Shown: piece by piece, positions 25,851-34,928 of the stretch
How the letters are laid out: each line of letters starts with the position of its first letter
Numbering within the stretch: the first letter of the stretch is position 1
From: Oceanococcus sp041619555
Lineage (GTDB): Bacteria; Pseudomonadota; Gammaproteobacteria; Nevskiales; Oceanococcaceae
DNA: 64,000 nucleotides
Reading direction: 5' to 3'
Assembly (NCBI GenBank): GCA_041619555.1
Contig: JBFKDQ010000009.1
Coordinates: forward strand, 1-64,000
The notes under the pieces: model-generated
What the model saw: the letters and a program-made list of their open reading frames with translations, nothing else
Database searches by the model: none
Told to the model about the DNA's origin: nothing
Position numbers and translations under genes: made by a program

Positions 25851-27350
25851 TCAGGAACGGCGAAAAACACTGCCGATTTTGATCATGCCGTTGATTGCGG
25901 AGACCACGGCGTTGGGAATCACGATGGGACGCTCCAGCAACTGCCCGACCATCTTCTTGTACTTGTCCGAATAGGGCGGAAACATCAGCTTGGGGTCACC
26001 CACCGGCGGCCCTTCCTCCACCACCGAGCGCAGGTTCGAGCATTCCAGGAAGGTGCACTTGCCACCGACCCGACCGGTTCCGCTGGCATTGATGCCACCA
26101 AACGGCAGATTCGGATTGGTGCCGGACTGGATCACATTGTGATTGATCACCGTGCTGCCCGCCGTGGTGCGCGCCAAAAACCAGTCCTTGGCCTCACGCT
26201 CACGTGCAAAAATATATGCGCTCAGCGGCTTCGGTCGCTTGCGGATTGCCGCAATGGCTTCCTCGCGGGCATCGAATGGCAGGATGCAGATGATCGGCCC
26301 GAACACCTCCTCCTGCATGATGCGCATGGATTCGTTCACATTCGACAGGATGGTCGGCGCGATGAAACGCTCGCCGGCATCAGTCTGGCCGCCGAATTCC
26401 AGTTTCGCCCCCTTGTCCAGGGCATCACGCAGCAGCCCGCTGATGCGCTGGAAATGCTTGTCGTTGACGATGCGTGGCAGATGGGTGGATTTCTCGAAGC
26501 CGGCGCCATCGGGGTTGTACATGCTGGTGAAAGCCGCCCCCATCGCTTCAATGAAGGGCCGCTCGATGGAGCGATGCACCAGGGCGTAGTCCGGCGCCAC
26601 GCAGACCTGACCGGCATTCGCCGCACGCGCCCAGGCGGTCTTGAACGCCGCATCCGCCACGTCCGCGCTGGCATCGATGATGGTCGGGTTCTTGCCCCCC
26701 ATTTCCAGGGTCACGGAGGCGAAATGCTCCGCCGCGGCCTTCATCACCAGCCGACCCACACCATGCCCACCAATGTAGAAAATATGATTGACCGGACAGG
26801 CCAGCAGGGCTTGGGCGACATCGGCGCCGCCCTGCAGCACGGCAAACTCATCTTCCGGCATGGCTTCGGCGACAATCTGCGCCAGCACCTCGGCGGACCG
26901 CGGCGCCAGTTCGGAGGGCTTCAGAATGAAGGCATTACCGGCGGCAATGGCACCGGCCGCCATCACGAAGGCCTCGGCGATCGGAGCATTCCAGGTCGAC
27001 AGGTGCAGGATCACACCTTTGGGCTCGGCGTGCAGATAGCTTTTCTTGCCCAGGGTCATGATGGAGCCCGGCACTGGCTGCGGCGCCATCCAGGTCTGCA
27101 GATGCTTGCTGATGAACTCGATCTCGGCCTTGATCATCAGCAACTGACCATCAATATCGGTTTCATGCACCTGCAATTCCGCCTGCCCCGCTGCGACAAT
27201 CGCCGGCCGGGAAGCCAGAATCACCCGCAGCAAGCCCTGCAGTTTGCTGATTCTTTCCGCCGCGGAGGTCTGCGCCAGATCCGGCGCACGGGCCGCCAGC
27301 CGATCGAAGACTTCGCGCACTTCGTCACGCTCTTGCATCACTGCATTCAT
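25851..27350 (-). CDS. Aldehyde dehydrogenase (class 3 / coniferyl aldehyde dehydrogenase-like)
   Basis: The 499-residue NAD(P)-dependent aldehyde dehydrogenase has the conserved Asn121 (TWNAP), general base Glu216 in LEMGGKNP, catalytic Cys250 in NAGQVC, and EEVFGPI and LPFGGINASG downstream. The absence of long N-terminal regions and the C-terminal pattern (PPYSDKYKKM, then a hydrophobic tail) fit the class-3 group, which oxidises fatty or aromatic aldehydes and is often membrane-associated. The nucleotide-binding loop reads IGGHGVGR rather than GS-type. It lies 14 bases downstream of an SDR gene, so an alcohol-to-aldehyde-to-acid pair is likely. Confidence 0.9.
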   Translation of the reverse strand: MNAVMQERDEVREVFDRLAARAPDLAQTSAAERISKLQGLLRVILASRPAIVAAGQAELQVHETDIDGQLLMIKAEIEFISKHLQTWMAPQPVPGSIMTLGKKSYLHAEPKGVILHLSTWNAPIAEAFVMAAGAIAAGNAFILKPSELAPRSAEVLAQIVAEAMPEDEFAVLQGGADVAQALLACPVNHIFYIGGHGVGRLVMKAAAEHFASVTLEMGGKNPTIIDASADVADAAFKTAWARAANAGQVCVAPDYALVHRSIERPFIEAMGAAFTSMYNPDGAGFEKSTHLPRIVNDKHFQRISGLLRDALDKGAKLEFGGQTDAGERFIAPTILSNVNESMRIMQEEVFGPIICILPFDAREEAIAAIRKRPKPLSAYIFAREREAKDWFLARTTAGSTVINHNVIQSGTNPNLPFGGINASGTGRVGGKCTFLECSNLRSVVEEGPPVGDPKLMFPPYSDKYKKMVGQLLERPIVIPNAVVSAINGMIKIGSVFRRS

Positions 27351-27364
27351 GCTCGGTTCCTGCT

Positions 27365-28234
27365 TCAGGAGGGTTTGTAGGACGGGATCTTGAACGCGCT
27401 GCGCATCATCTTCTCCAGCGCGCTATCGGACAGCAGCAGGCGCATGATGCCCATGGGCTTGACATCCTTGCCCAGCAATTCCATCGGTTTCCATTTCGGT
27501 TTCGCCAGGATTTTCAAGGTCCCCTGCAGCGCCTCTTCTGGCGTGCTTCCGGATTTTTCCACCATCGATGGCAGCACCTTCAGCACGGTGTTTCCGAGGT
27601 GCGGTTCATACACCTTGCGCAGGTTCTCGGGCTGCATGTTCCAGGTGCGCGTCACCTGCGCCTCGGCATTCTGCGACATGCCGGTCAGCACGCCACCCGG
27701 CACGATCGAGGTCACCTGAATCCCGAAAGGCGCCAGTTCATGGCGCAGCGTCAGGCTCATGCCATGGATCGCATGCTTGCTCATGTTGTAAGCCCCGGCG
27801 CCCACCGGATTGGCGATGATTGCACCGGAACTGTAATTGGCGATGCGCGAACCCGGCGCGTTCTTGCGCAGCAGGGGCAGGAAAGCCTGCACCACCCGCA
27901 ACTGGCCAAACGCGTTGATATGGAAGATCCGCTCAAGCTGCTCGAGATCAACCGCTTCCATGACGCCAACTGCGATATTCGCAACCCCGGCGACATTCAT
28001 CAGCAGATCCAGACCCTGACCGGCCAGCGCTTCGGTCACGATGTCGGCGCTTTTCCGCACCGACTCGGTGCTGGATACATCCTGTTCGACGACGGTGATA
28101 TTGCCTGCGGTGGCCAGATCGGTCGGCGCACCCGGCAAAACCCCGGCAAAAACGCGCCAGCCCTGTTTGGCCAGTTCCTTGACCAGCAGGTTGGCCTGGC
28201 CGACATTGGCGCCGGTAATGAAAGCGGTCTGCAT
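27365..28234 (-). CDS. SDR-family oxidoreductase
   Basis: This short-chain dehydrogenase has 289 residues. The cofactor loop is TGANVGQA (7-14), lacking the usual final GIG glycine pattern; NVAG lies at 80-83, catalytic Ser135/136 in NYSSG, and Tyr149-Lys153 in YNMSK. A C-terminal extension of about 60 residues (PKWKPMELLGKDVKPMG onward) is hydrophobic/basic and may touch membrane. It is the first gene of an SDR-aldehyde dehydrogenase operon. A perfect 15-base palindrome lies just before its ribosome-binding site, implying specific repression. The substrate is unknown. Confidence 0.85.
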   Translation of the reverse strand: MQTAFITGANVGQANLLVKELAKQGWRVFAGVLPGAPTDLATAGNITVVEQDVSSTESVRKSADIVTEALAGQGLDLLMNVAGVANIAVGVMEAVDLEQLERIFHINAFGQLRVVQAFLPLLRKNAPGSRIANYSSGAIIANPVGAGAYNMSKHAIHGMSLTLRHELAPFGIQVTSIVPGGVLTGMSQNAEAQVTRTWNMQPENLRKVYEPHLGNTVLKVLPSMVEKSGSTPEEALQGTLKILAKPKWKPMELLGKDVKPMGIMRLLLSDSALEKMMRSAFKIPSYKPS

Positions 28235-28246
28235 CTGAAGTTCTCC

Positions 28247-28261
28247 CTGGAACGGTTCCAG
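28247..28261. promoter_or_regulatory. Perfect 7-1-7 palindrome upstream of SDR-aldehyde dehydrogenase operon
   Basis: CTGGAACGGTTCCAG is a perfect inverted repeat with a one-base centre. It sits 13 bases upstream of the start at 28234 and directly abuts the GGGAGAA ribosome-binding sequence. A dimeric repressor bound here would block the operon. The regulator is not identified. Confidence 0.45.
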
Positions 28262-28436
28262 TCCAAAACCCCAGTGTGGGTCAGCACGACAGCGCCGGCC
28301 TCATGCAGAAGCATGAGATTCCCGTCAATCTGCCCCCAGATCAGGCCACCTCGATGCAGCGATGCGCACGAGGATCGCATCGAACCACGGATTCGCCGCG
28401 TTCTGCGCGAGCGGGCCGACAGACGCGAGCGCCGGC

Positions 28437-29174
28437 CTATTCGAACACTCGGCGCAACAGCTCGGTGCCGCGCGCCGCCGGATTTTCGCGGATCTTCTTT
28501 TCTTCTTCCGCAATGGTCGCGAACAGGCCATTGAGGGTCTTGCTGGTCACGTAGGCATCCAGATCAGAGGCCTCCTCGCCCAACAAGGCCGACCACGGCC
28601 CCGCCTGCGCGCTGACCGCCTTGTACGCCTGCGTCACCCCCACCTCAGCGGTACTGCGCGCCACCAGCGGCCGGATCCGCTGATCCAGTTGATCCCGGGT
28701 CTGACGTTCGAAGTAGCGGGTGGCCGCATCCTCCTCACCCTGAAGAATGCTCATCGCATCCTCGATCGTCAGCGCCTGCACGGCGGCCGAGAAGATATCC
28801 GCCACCTGGGGCACCGCCTTTTCCGCCGCCCGATTGATGCTCAGCGCGAAAGCATCAAGCGGCCCGTTGAGCCCCCACTGTCTGAGCTTGGACTCCAGCT
28901 GATCCATCGGCGCCGGCAGAGGAATTCTGACCCCGGCATTGCCCAGAAACCCATCCTCCCGACCCAGGCTCAAGATGGCATTGCGGGTGCCCTGCGCCAG
29001 GGCCTCGCGCAGACCGGCAACCACCTCGGCCTGATCCAGACCCTGGCTCAGCTGCGGTTGCTGTTTGAACAGTTCGCCGGCCGATTTCATCCAGTCCTGC
29101 CAGCCCGCCTGCACCGGCAGGCTGCCGAGCAGGATCATGGCGGCGAGAACATGACGAGTGCGGAAAGTTTTCAT
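28437..29174 (-). CDS. DUF4197 family secreted protein
   Basis: From the ATG at 29174 the product is 245 residues and begins with a signal peptide (cleavage near VQAG, residue 23-24), so it is periplasmic or envelope-associated. The mature part is helical and matches DUF4197: WQDWMKSAGELF, then the block NAILSLGREDGFLGN and VRIPLPAPM near residues 65-90, and a YVTSKTLNGLFATIAEEEKKIR end. No enzymatic motif is seen and the family's function is unknown. The longer upstream open frame lacks the signal peptide and was rejected. It lies downstream of the GGDEF-EAL gene on the same strand, but with a ~95-base gap. Confidence 0.85.
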   Translation of the reverse strand: MKTFRTRHVLAAMILLGSLPVQAGWQDWMKSAGELFKQQPQLSQGLDQAEVVAGLREALAQGTRNAILSLGREDGFLGNAGVRIPLPAPMDQLESKLRQWGLNGPLDAFALSINRAAEKAVPQVADIFSAAVQALTIEDAMSILQGEEDAATRYFERQTRDQLDQRIRPLVARSTAEVGVTQAYKAVSAQAGPWSALLGEEASDLDAYVTSKTLNGLFATIAEEEKKIRENPAARGTELLRRVFE

Positions 29175-29268
29175 TGCTGTTGACCTTGAGCTTGATGCTG
29201 AACCATGAATTTGCGCCACGACGTGACGAACGTGCACTCCGTGCAAGACCCGCTCCGGCCCTGCGCAG

Positions 29269-31398
29269 TCACGGGCTGGGTGGACGATCAGCCTGACACA
29301 GCAGGGCCTCGAAATCCTCCCGCGCAAGTGGCCGGCCCAGCAGAAACCCCTGCACCCAGTCGGCCTGATGCTTGCGTAGATAACGCAGCTGCGCTTCGGT
29401 CTCGACCCCTTCGGCGACCACGCCGAGCTTCAGATTATGGGCCAGATTGATGATCGCCTGAACGATCAGGGCGCTGTCCTGCTCGTCCTCGATCTCGGCA
29501 ATGAACGCGCGATCGATCTTCAGCGTATTCACCGGCAGGCGACGCAGATAGTTCAGCGAGGACTGTCCGGTACCGAAATCATCGATGGAAACGGAGACGC
29601 CCAGACCGCGCATTTCGCTCAGGACCACAACCGCGTGATCCAGGCTGCCCATGATCGCGGTTTCGGTGACCTCGAGATCCAGCTTGTCCGCCGGCACATC
29701 AAACTCGAGCAGCACCTCTTCCAGCATGCGGCTCAGGCCATCGCCCTGAAATTGCACCGCAGAAACGTTCAGAGAAATCCGCGGCACCATCCGCCCGTCC
29801 ACCAGCCAGTCCCTTAGATCCCGACAAATCGTGCGCGCCACGAAGCGGCCAAGCTCATCGATCAGACCGGATTCCTCGGCAATCGGGATGAAGTCGGCGG
29901 GCGAAATCCAGGTCCCGGCCAATTGCCAGCGCAGCAGGGCCTCGGCGCCCACCAGCACACCATCACAGGTCCGGAACTGCGGCTGATAATGGACGGCCAG
30001 CTCATGCCGCGCCAGTGCCTGCCGCAGTTCGCGCTGCAGATGGCGGCGCTGGCGCATGCGCTCACCCATCTGCGGCACATAGAAACGGACCTGAGCCGCA
30101 CCGGCAAGCTTGGCGGAACTCAGGGCTTTCTCCACGTTCTGCATCAGACCGGAGACATCAGTTGCATCATCGGGGAACACGCTGACCCCGCAATTGCAGG
30201 CCAGATCGAGACGCTGCTGATCCAGCACAAACGGTTGCCGCAGGCCTTCGACCAGCCGCTGGACCAATGCGGAAGCGGCATCCAGACCACGCAGTTCGCC
30301 GCAGGCCAGGGCGAACTGATCTCCACCCAGACGCGCAACGACCGCGGTATCGCCGGCAATCGCGACGAGGCGACGGCCGATTTCCTGCAGGACCTGATCG
30401 CCAATGGCATACCCCAGATGCTCGTTGACCTCCTGGAAATCGCAGACATCGACGCAGACCACCGCCACCTGGGCATTCTCGCGTCGGGCCAGGCGCAGGC
30501 GCTCCCCCAGCCGATCCAGAAACAGGGTGCGGTTGGGCAGATCGGTCAGACGATCAAACTGTTCGAGATAGCAGGCCTGCGCCTCGGCCTGCTCACGCCG
30601 CTCCAGATGATCCTCGATTGCCTGCAACAGGCGATTTGCCGAGCGGACCCACAGACCGAGCTCATCGCGTTCGTGACCGCGCAGCAGTGGAAGTCGGGTG
30701 CGCTGGGGCAGTTGCGCATCGACCCGGCTCAGACGCTCGAGCAACTGCGTCAGCGGCCGGGTCAAAAATGCCATGAACAGCGCCAGCAGAATGCAGGCAA
30801 GGAGCAGCGCCCGCAACAGGCCGGTGAGGACAATCCAGCGCGCGCGATCGAGAAATGCACGTCCGGCCGGCAGGGTATCCACGCTCAGACGCAGGACCCC
30901 GAAACTGCGTCCGTCTTCGTGCAGGCGCAAGGCGACGGAGTAATGCCGTTCGGCGCCGAAAATCAGATCGGTCATCCAGCGCGCCCGGCTTGGTGCGCGC
31001 GGACGCTGGAAATCGGCCAAGGGATCACCGCTGTCGCCGAGCACTTGGATGGCATACAGCGGCTGAAAATTCGCCAGACCCTCGACCACCCGGCCGGCCA
31101 GCTGTGCATCGATATTGTAGGCGGCCTCGGTCGCCGGGCGCCGGACCATGGAGATCAGCTGCGCCAGGGTCTCATCGATGTCCTGACTTTGCCGGCGGGC
31201 ATCCAGCGCGATCTGCACCAGACTCAGCAAGATCCCGACCAGCAGCGCCGCGGCCATGCAACTCAACAGCAGCCGCACACTCAGACGATCGCGCAGTCGG
31301 ATGCGCTCCGGCAGGACCTCCGTCCCGATCGCGCCATCACCAGCTGCTACACTGGAGCCCGTCGCCCTGGCCGAGGAAGACATCAATGTTTCAGGCAC
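29269..31398 (-). CDS. Membrane GGDEF-EAL protein, probable cyclic-di-GMP phosphodiesterase
   Basis: The 709-residue protein has TM1 at about 42-63, a ~120-residue periplasmic region, TM2 at about 188-212, a HAMP-like linker, GGDEF at about 280-440 and EAL at about 455-700. The GGDEF signature is degenerate (GGDQF at 358-362), so cyclase activity is doubtful. The EAL site looks complete: EALLRW, the Asn in SLNVS, the ETA Glu, DDFGTG, LKIDRAF and AEGVET. A degradative enzyme regulated by GTP and a periplasmic signal is likely. It may start at 31398 or at the ATG 31383. It diverges from a periplasmic solute-binding protein whose start lies within 2-13 bases, hinting at a sensor pair. Confidence 0.88.
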   Translation of the reverse strand: MPETLMSSSARATGSSVAAGDGAIGTEVLPERIRLRDRLSVRLLLSCMAAALLVGILLSLVQIALDARRQSQDIDETLAQLISMVRRPATEAAYNIDAQLAGRVVEGLANFQPLYAIQVLGDSGDPLADFQRPRAPSRARWMTDLIFGAERHYSVALRLHEDGRSFGVLRLSVDTLPAGRAFLDRARWIVLTGLLRALLLACILLALFMAFLTRPLTQLLERLSRVDAQLPQRTRLPLLRGHERDELGLWVRSANRLLQAIEDHLERREQAEAQACYLEQFDRLTDLPNRTLFLDRLGERLRLARRENAQVAVVCVDVCDFQEVNEHLGYAIGDQVLQEIGRRLVAIAGDTAVVARLGGDQFALACGELRGLDAASALVQRLVEGLRQPFVLDQQRLDLACNCGVSVFPDDATDVSGLMQNVEKALSSAKLAGAAQVRFYVPQMGERMRQRRHLQRELRQALARHELAVHYQPQFRTCDGVLVGAEALLRWQLAGTWISPADFIPIAEESGLIDELGRFVARTICRDLRDWLVDGRMVPRISLNVSAVQFQGDGLSRMLEEVLLEFDVPADKLDLEVTETAIMGSLDHAVVVLSEMRGLGVSVSIDDFGTGQSSLNYLRRLPVNTLKIDRAFIAEIEDEQDSALIVQAIINLAHNLKLGVVAEGVETEAQLRYLRKHQADWVQGFLLGRPLAREDFEALLCQADRPPSP

Positions 31399-32198
31399 GG
31401 CAACACGCTGTTCTCTGGGTCTGCTGCCTGCTGACCCTGCTGCCCCTGGGTGTCAGCGCCCGCCCGAACCTGCAATTGTGTTCCGACATCAACTTGTGGT
31501 TCCCCTTCACTTTCGTCGAAGACCGGCAGGTGCGTGGCCTGCATGTAGACATCGTCAGCACGGCCCTCGATCAACTTGGCTGGCAGGCGCAGTTTACTCC
31601 GATGCCATGGAAGCGGTGTCTGCAGGAAGCCGAGCAAGGTCGGATCGATGCCATCGTCACCGCTTCGTATCAGGCCCAGCGCGCCCGCTATCTTTTTTTT
31701 CCGGCGGATGCGGCGCATGCAACCCGTTCGCACTGGCGCGTCACCCAGGTCGAGTATGTTCTGGTCACCCTGCGCGACAGCAGCTATCAATTCAACGGCG
31801 ACCTTCGTGACATCCCGCAGCCGGCCCGCGCCCCCTACGGCTACTCGATTGCCGATGACCTGGCTGCCGCCGGGCTGCGCCTGGATCTGGCGCCCGGCGA
31901 CGAAAACAACTTCCGCAAACTTTTGCGTGATCGCAGTGGCGTCGTCGTCACCATTCCGGAAATGGCGGACCTGCTGATGCAACAGCAGGAATTCGCCCGC
32001 AAACTGAAGCGTCTTCCGCAGCCGATCAAGTCCAAATCCTATTTCCTGAGCTTTTCGCGCGCCGGCCGGCTCGATGCCGAGCAACGCCAGGCCATCTGGG
32101 ACCAGATTGTCGCGGTGCGCGAGGATCGGGTCTTGATGAGCCGCTTCAGCCAGGCCTACTCCAGCCGCCAGCGCCCACCGGTCGCCGCACCCCCCTGA
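31386..32198 (+). CDS. Periplasmic solute-binding protein, family 3 (amino-acid type)
   Basis: The protein has 270 residues from the ATG at 31386, preceded by GAGGAAG at ideal spacing. The signal peptide ends near VSAR (residue 25). The mature part has the bilobed amino-acid-binding pattern, with an early FPFTFVEDRQVRGLHVDI segment and PMPWKRCLQEAEQGRIDAIVTAS. These proteins feed ABC importers or serve as stand-alone ligand sensors. No permease or ATPase is adjacent. Instead it is divergent from a GGDEF-EAL membrane protein, so a sensory role is plausible, comparable to the NspS-MbaA pair of Vibrio. Confidence 0.82.
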   Translation: MFQARQHAVLWVCCLLTLLPLGVSARPNLQLCSDINLWFPFTFVEDRQVRGLHVDIVSTALDQLGWQAQFTPMPWKRCLQEAEQGRIDAIVTASYQAQRARYLFFPADAAHATRSHWRVTQVEYVLVTLRDSSYQFNGDLRDIPQPARAPYGYSIADDLAAAGLRLDLAPGDENNFRKLLRDRSGVVVTIPEMADLLMQQQEFARKLKRLPQPIKSKSYFLSFSRAGRLDAEQRQAIWDQIVAVREDRVLMSRFSQAYSSRQRPPVAAPP

Positions 32199-32217
32199 CA
32201 CCAGGCGGCACGCCCCT

Positions 32218-32239
32218 GCCCGCCGGCCATGATGCGGGC
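32218..32239. terminator. Hairpin between convergent genes
   Basis: GCCCGC (32218-32223) pairs with GCGGGC (32234-32239) around a ten-base loop. It lies between the converging solute-binding and porin genes. No T tract follows, so termination is only suggested. Confidence 0.3.
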
Positions 32240-32253
32240 GCATCAAAGCGGCA

Positions 32254-33381
32254 TCAGAACACCAACTGGGCCCTGAGCAGGGCGCTGTAGAACGGCCCGC
32301 GCGCAGCAAGATCCGAGGCGATCAGATTGATACCAAAGCGCAGTCCCGGCAGGGGGTAATGGTTGAGCCCCAGGGTGTAATTGGTCTGCCGCTGGCCATC
32401 GGATTGAGCGGAAAAGTCCATCTGGCTGTAGCGCATCAACCACTCCCAGCTACCCCGCCCGCCGACCGGTCGATCAAACACCGCCCACAACCGGTCATAG
32501 CTGCGCCGGTCACCGCTGCTGAACCAGCTCAGCAACAGGTAGTGACCGGCGAAACGCGGCCCACCCCCACGTTCAAGTTTGGCGGCCAGATACTCCGCCT
32601 GCAGGCTCAGACTGCCAAGCGACCAGGCGCCTTCCAGACCATGCAGCCAGTAGCCCCGCGCACCGGGGACCGTAATCTGCAGCAATTTGGGCGTGTCATC
32701 CACCCGAGCTTCCGGCCGCACCCCCAGGCGCAGGACCTGATCATCGGGAGCGCCAACCCAGCCCAGACTCATGCCCAGCTGCACCACATCACCGCTCTGG
32801 TGACCTGGCGCCCAGACCCAGCGTGACATCAAGGTCGGGGCTTCATCGCCGCGATCATCCGCGGCCAGATTGTCACCCGTCAGCGCTGCCCCCAGCGACC
32901 ATGCACCTGCCAACAGCTGAACCCCCACCCCAAGTTCCCGATCCGGCACCAGGGCATCGACAACCAAGGGTCGCTCCAGTGCCGAAATCCATTTGGAACT
33001 GCTCATGTTTTCCAGCGACACCGGCGGCGTGAACTGGCCGAGCAACACGCGCAGCTGTTCGATCCGCACGCCGTGGCGGCCATAGCTGAGATAGAGATCT
33101 TTCACCGCCTGATCGGCAAAGTCATGCTGAAATCTGAATTTCCAGCGCGCATTGAGAGTGCCGGTGAGATAGATCCGGGCGCGCCGCACATCGGTGCCGT
33201 CATACAGTCCCGCATCGGCGCCAGCAAACCTCAGCGCGTCCCACTGCACCCGCCCACCTATTCTCATCTGATACCCCTGCGCCGAAAGCAGCATGCCGTC
33301 CGGGGCAGCGGGCGCAGCATGCGCGCCCAGGCTGAAGAAAATGAGAACCGCCATCACGATGCCACGCCAGTTGGCCATCAT
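32254..33381 (-). CDS. Phosphate-selective porin O/P (OprO/OprP) family protein
   Basis: The 375-residue protein has a signal peptide (AHA-AP near residue 23). It matches the OprP group: GYQMRIGGRVQWDALRF at the start of the barrel, DVRRARIYLTGTLNARWKF, then FRFQHDFADQAVKDLYLSY and LLGQFTPPVSLENMSS. It ends in LVF with the terminal Phe recognised by BAM. Family members form anion-conducting trimeric channels induced by phosphate or pyrophosphate starvation, but many are uncharacterised and may pass other anions. No Pho-box-like sequence was identified upstream. It is divergent from the DUF6265 gene. Confidence 0.85.
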   Translation of the reverse strand: MMANWRGIVMAVLIFFSLGAHAAPAAPDGMLLSAQGYQMRIGGRVQWDALRFAGADAGLYDGTDVRRARIYLTGTLNARWKFRFQHDFADQAVKDLYLSYGRHGVRIEQLRVLLGQFTPPVSLENMSSSKWISALERPLVVDALVPDRELGVGVQLLAGAWSLGAALTGDNLAADDRGDEAPTLMSRWVWAPGHQSGDVVQLGMSLGWVGAPDDQVLRLGVRPEARVDDTPKLLQITVPGARGYWLHGLEGAWSLGSLSLQAEYLAAKLERGGGPRFAGHYLLLSWFSSGDRRSYDRLWAVFDRPVGGRGSWEWLMRYSQMDFSAQSDGQRQTNYTLGLNHYPLPGLRFGINLIASDLAARGPFYSALLRAQLVF

Positions 33382-33576
33382 TGCCCCCCGCCAAACCTGC
33401 TCAGGCCCGATGCTAACGCAGAGTTCGGGACGGCGTCGCCCACGCCGGACCGATCGCCCTCGGCTGCGGATGCCGGCCCGCGCTGGAGGCCATCGCGATG
33501 GCGAGCCACCCCCGGGACTGGCAATTCTCGAGCAGCGATGCCATGTTGATGAATTCGATCACCGCGCCAGGATGCG

Positions 33577-34122
33577 ATGGACAAGCCAACTCCGACCTTC
33601 AGCGCAAGCAGGCACCACCGCATCCAGCACAGCCGACGAGCCAGAGGATCTGCGCTGCTGTTCGGACTGCTGTGCTGCGGCCTGTTGCCATCCGGCGCCC
33701 TCGCCCAGGGCGAGAGCGCGCTGGAACAACTGGGCTGGTTAAGCGGCTGCTGGCAGGCCGAAGACGCCGAACCCGGTTCGGGAGAATTCTGGACCTCCCT
33801 GGCCGGCGGAACCCTGCTCGGCATCGCACGAACCGTCCACCGGGGCCAAACGGTCAGCTATGAGTTCATGCAGATCAGGCGCGATGCCGATGGCCAGGTG
33901 GTGCTTGGCGCACAACCTTCCGGCCGCGAGGAAACCCGGTTTCAACTCCAGGCCCTGTCCGCCGGACAGGCCGTATTCGAGAACCCGGCGCATGATTTCC
34001 CCCAGCGCGTCATCTACAAGCGTCTGGGCGGGCAGCACATGCAGGCGCGCATCGAAGGCCTGATCGCCGGTGCGTTTCAGGACATCGTGTTCTCGTTTCG
34101 ACGCCAGGTCTGCGCAGACTGA
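33577..34122 (+). CDS. DUF6265 family exported protein
   Basis: The 181-residue protein has a long basic n-region before a hydrophobic signal (GLLCCGLLPSGALAQ, cleavage near 44), so it is probably exported. The mature part is a small beta-rich, lipocalin-like domain matching DUF6265: LGWLSGCWQAE, GGTLLGIARTV, the FENPAHDFPQRVIYKR block and a closing ARIEG segment. The function of the family is unknown; ligand binding is suggested by the fold only. Its TGA overlaps the next gene's ATG by one base, so it is co-translated with the SGNH hydrolase. Confidence 0.82.
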   Translation: MDKPTPTFSASRHHRIQHSRRARGSALLFGLLCCGLLPSGALAQGESALEQLGWLSGCWQAEDAEPGSGEFWTSLAGGTLLGIARTVHRGQTVSYEFMQIRRDADGQVVLGAQPSGREETRFQLQALSAGQAVFENPAHDFPQRVIYKRLGGQHMQARIEGLIAGAFQDIVFSFRRQVCAD

Positions 34123-34928
34123 TGCCCGCCCCGAATCCACCGGCCAGCCTGCTCCCAGCCCGACGCGAAGCCCGATTGGCACTTGCCACGCTGGGCCTGG
34201 GACCGCTGCTGCTGGCACAGGGCTGGCGCGCGCGTCGCAGGATTCCCCAATTGCCCGAACCCGCAGGTCCTCGTCAGGGACAGCGCGGGCTGGGGCCGGC
34301 CTTGCGACTGCTGATTCTCGGCGACTCGGCGGCGGCAGGCGTGGGCGCCGACCATCAGGAAGACGCCCTCTCCGGCCAGCTGGTTGCCGCGCTGGCCACC
34401 GAGTTTCGCGTCGACTGGCAACTCACCGCGTGCACCGGTCACACCACCGCTGAAGTCCTGCAGCACCTCATGGGCATCGCCACCGAAACATTCGATGTCG
34501 CCGTTCTGTCCGTGGGCGTCAATGACGCCACCCGCGGCCACGGCACCACAAGCTGGCTGGCCCAGCTCGATCGCTTGCTGCACCGCTTGCAGCATGCCCA
34601 TCACGTCCGCCACGTGCTGATCAGCGCCCTGCCGCCGATGCAGCTTTTCCCCGCCCTGCCGCAACCGCTGCGCTGGTATATGGGGCGACGCGCAGAGGCC
34701 TACAATCAGGCCCTGCAACAACACCTGCACGGCCGCTCGGGCTGCACGATGACCCGGGCGGAATATCCGCCCGACCCCGGACTCGTCGCCAGCGACGGCT
34801 TTCATCCCGGACCGGCCGCCTATCGTCACTGGGCGGAACAGCTGGCCATCCAGATCCGGCACGCTCACAGCGAGGCGTTCGGCGGGATCGCCCAAGGCGC
34901 GATTCAGTCCAGCAGCGGCTGCAAGTAG
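34122..34928 (+). CDS. SGNH/GDSL hydrolase family protein
   Basis: The 268-residue protein has the SGNH blocks: LILGDSAAAGVG with the nucleophilic Ser in block I, a Gly-containing segment LTACTGHTT, SVGVNDAT with the oxyanion Asn, and DGFHPGPAAY with the Asp-His of block V. The N-terminus has a moderately hydrophobic stretch (ALATLGLGPLLLAQG) that may anchor it or target it outside. Such enzymes are esterases or lipases of broad range. Translation is coupled to the DUF6265 gene by TGATG. Its 3' end overlaps the convergent tesA by 25 bases. Confidence 0.85.
   Translation: MPAPNPPASLLPARREARLALATLGLGPLLLAQGWRARRRIPQLPEPAGPRQGQRGLGPALRLLILGDSAAAGVGADHQEDALSGQLVAALATEFRVDWQLTACTGHTTAEVLQHLMGIATETFDVAVLSVGVNDATRGHGTTSWLAQLDRLLHRLQHAHHVRHVLISALPPMQLFPALPQPLRWYMGRRAEAYNQALQQHLHGRSGCTMTRAEYPPDPGLVASDGFHPGPAAYRHWAEQLAIQIRHAHSEAFGGIAQGAIQSSSGCK

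Noticed and set aside
24157..25974. Long plus-strand open frame opposite the LuxO-like gene
   Set aside because: The minus strand carries clear AAA+ and helix-turn-helix motifs; the plus frame has none.
25722..27380. Long plus-strand open frame opposite the aldehyde dehydrogenase
   Set aside because: Catalytic motifs of the aldehyde dehydrogenase lie on the minus strand; the opposite frame has no recognisable domain.
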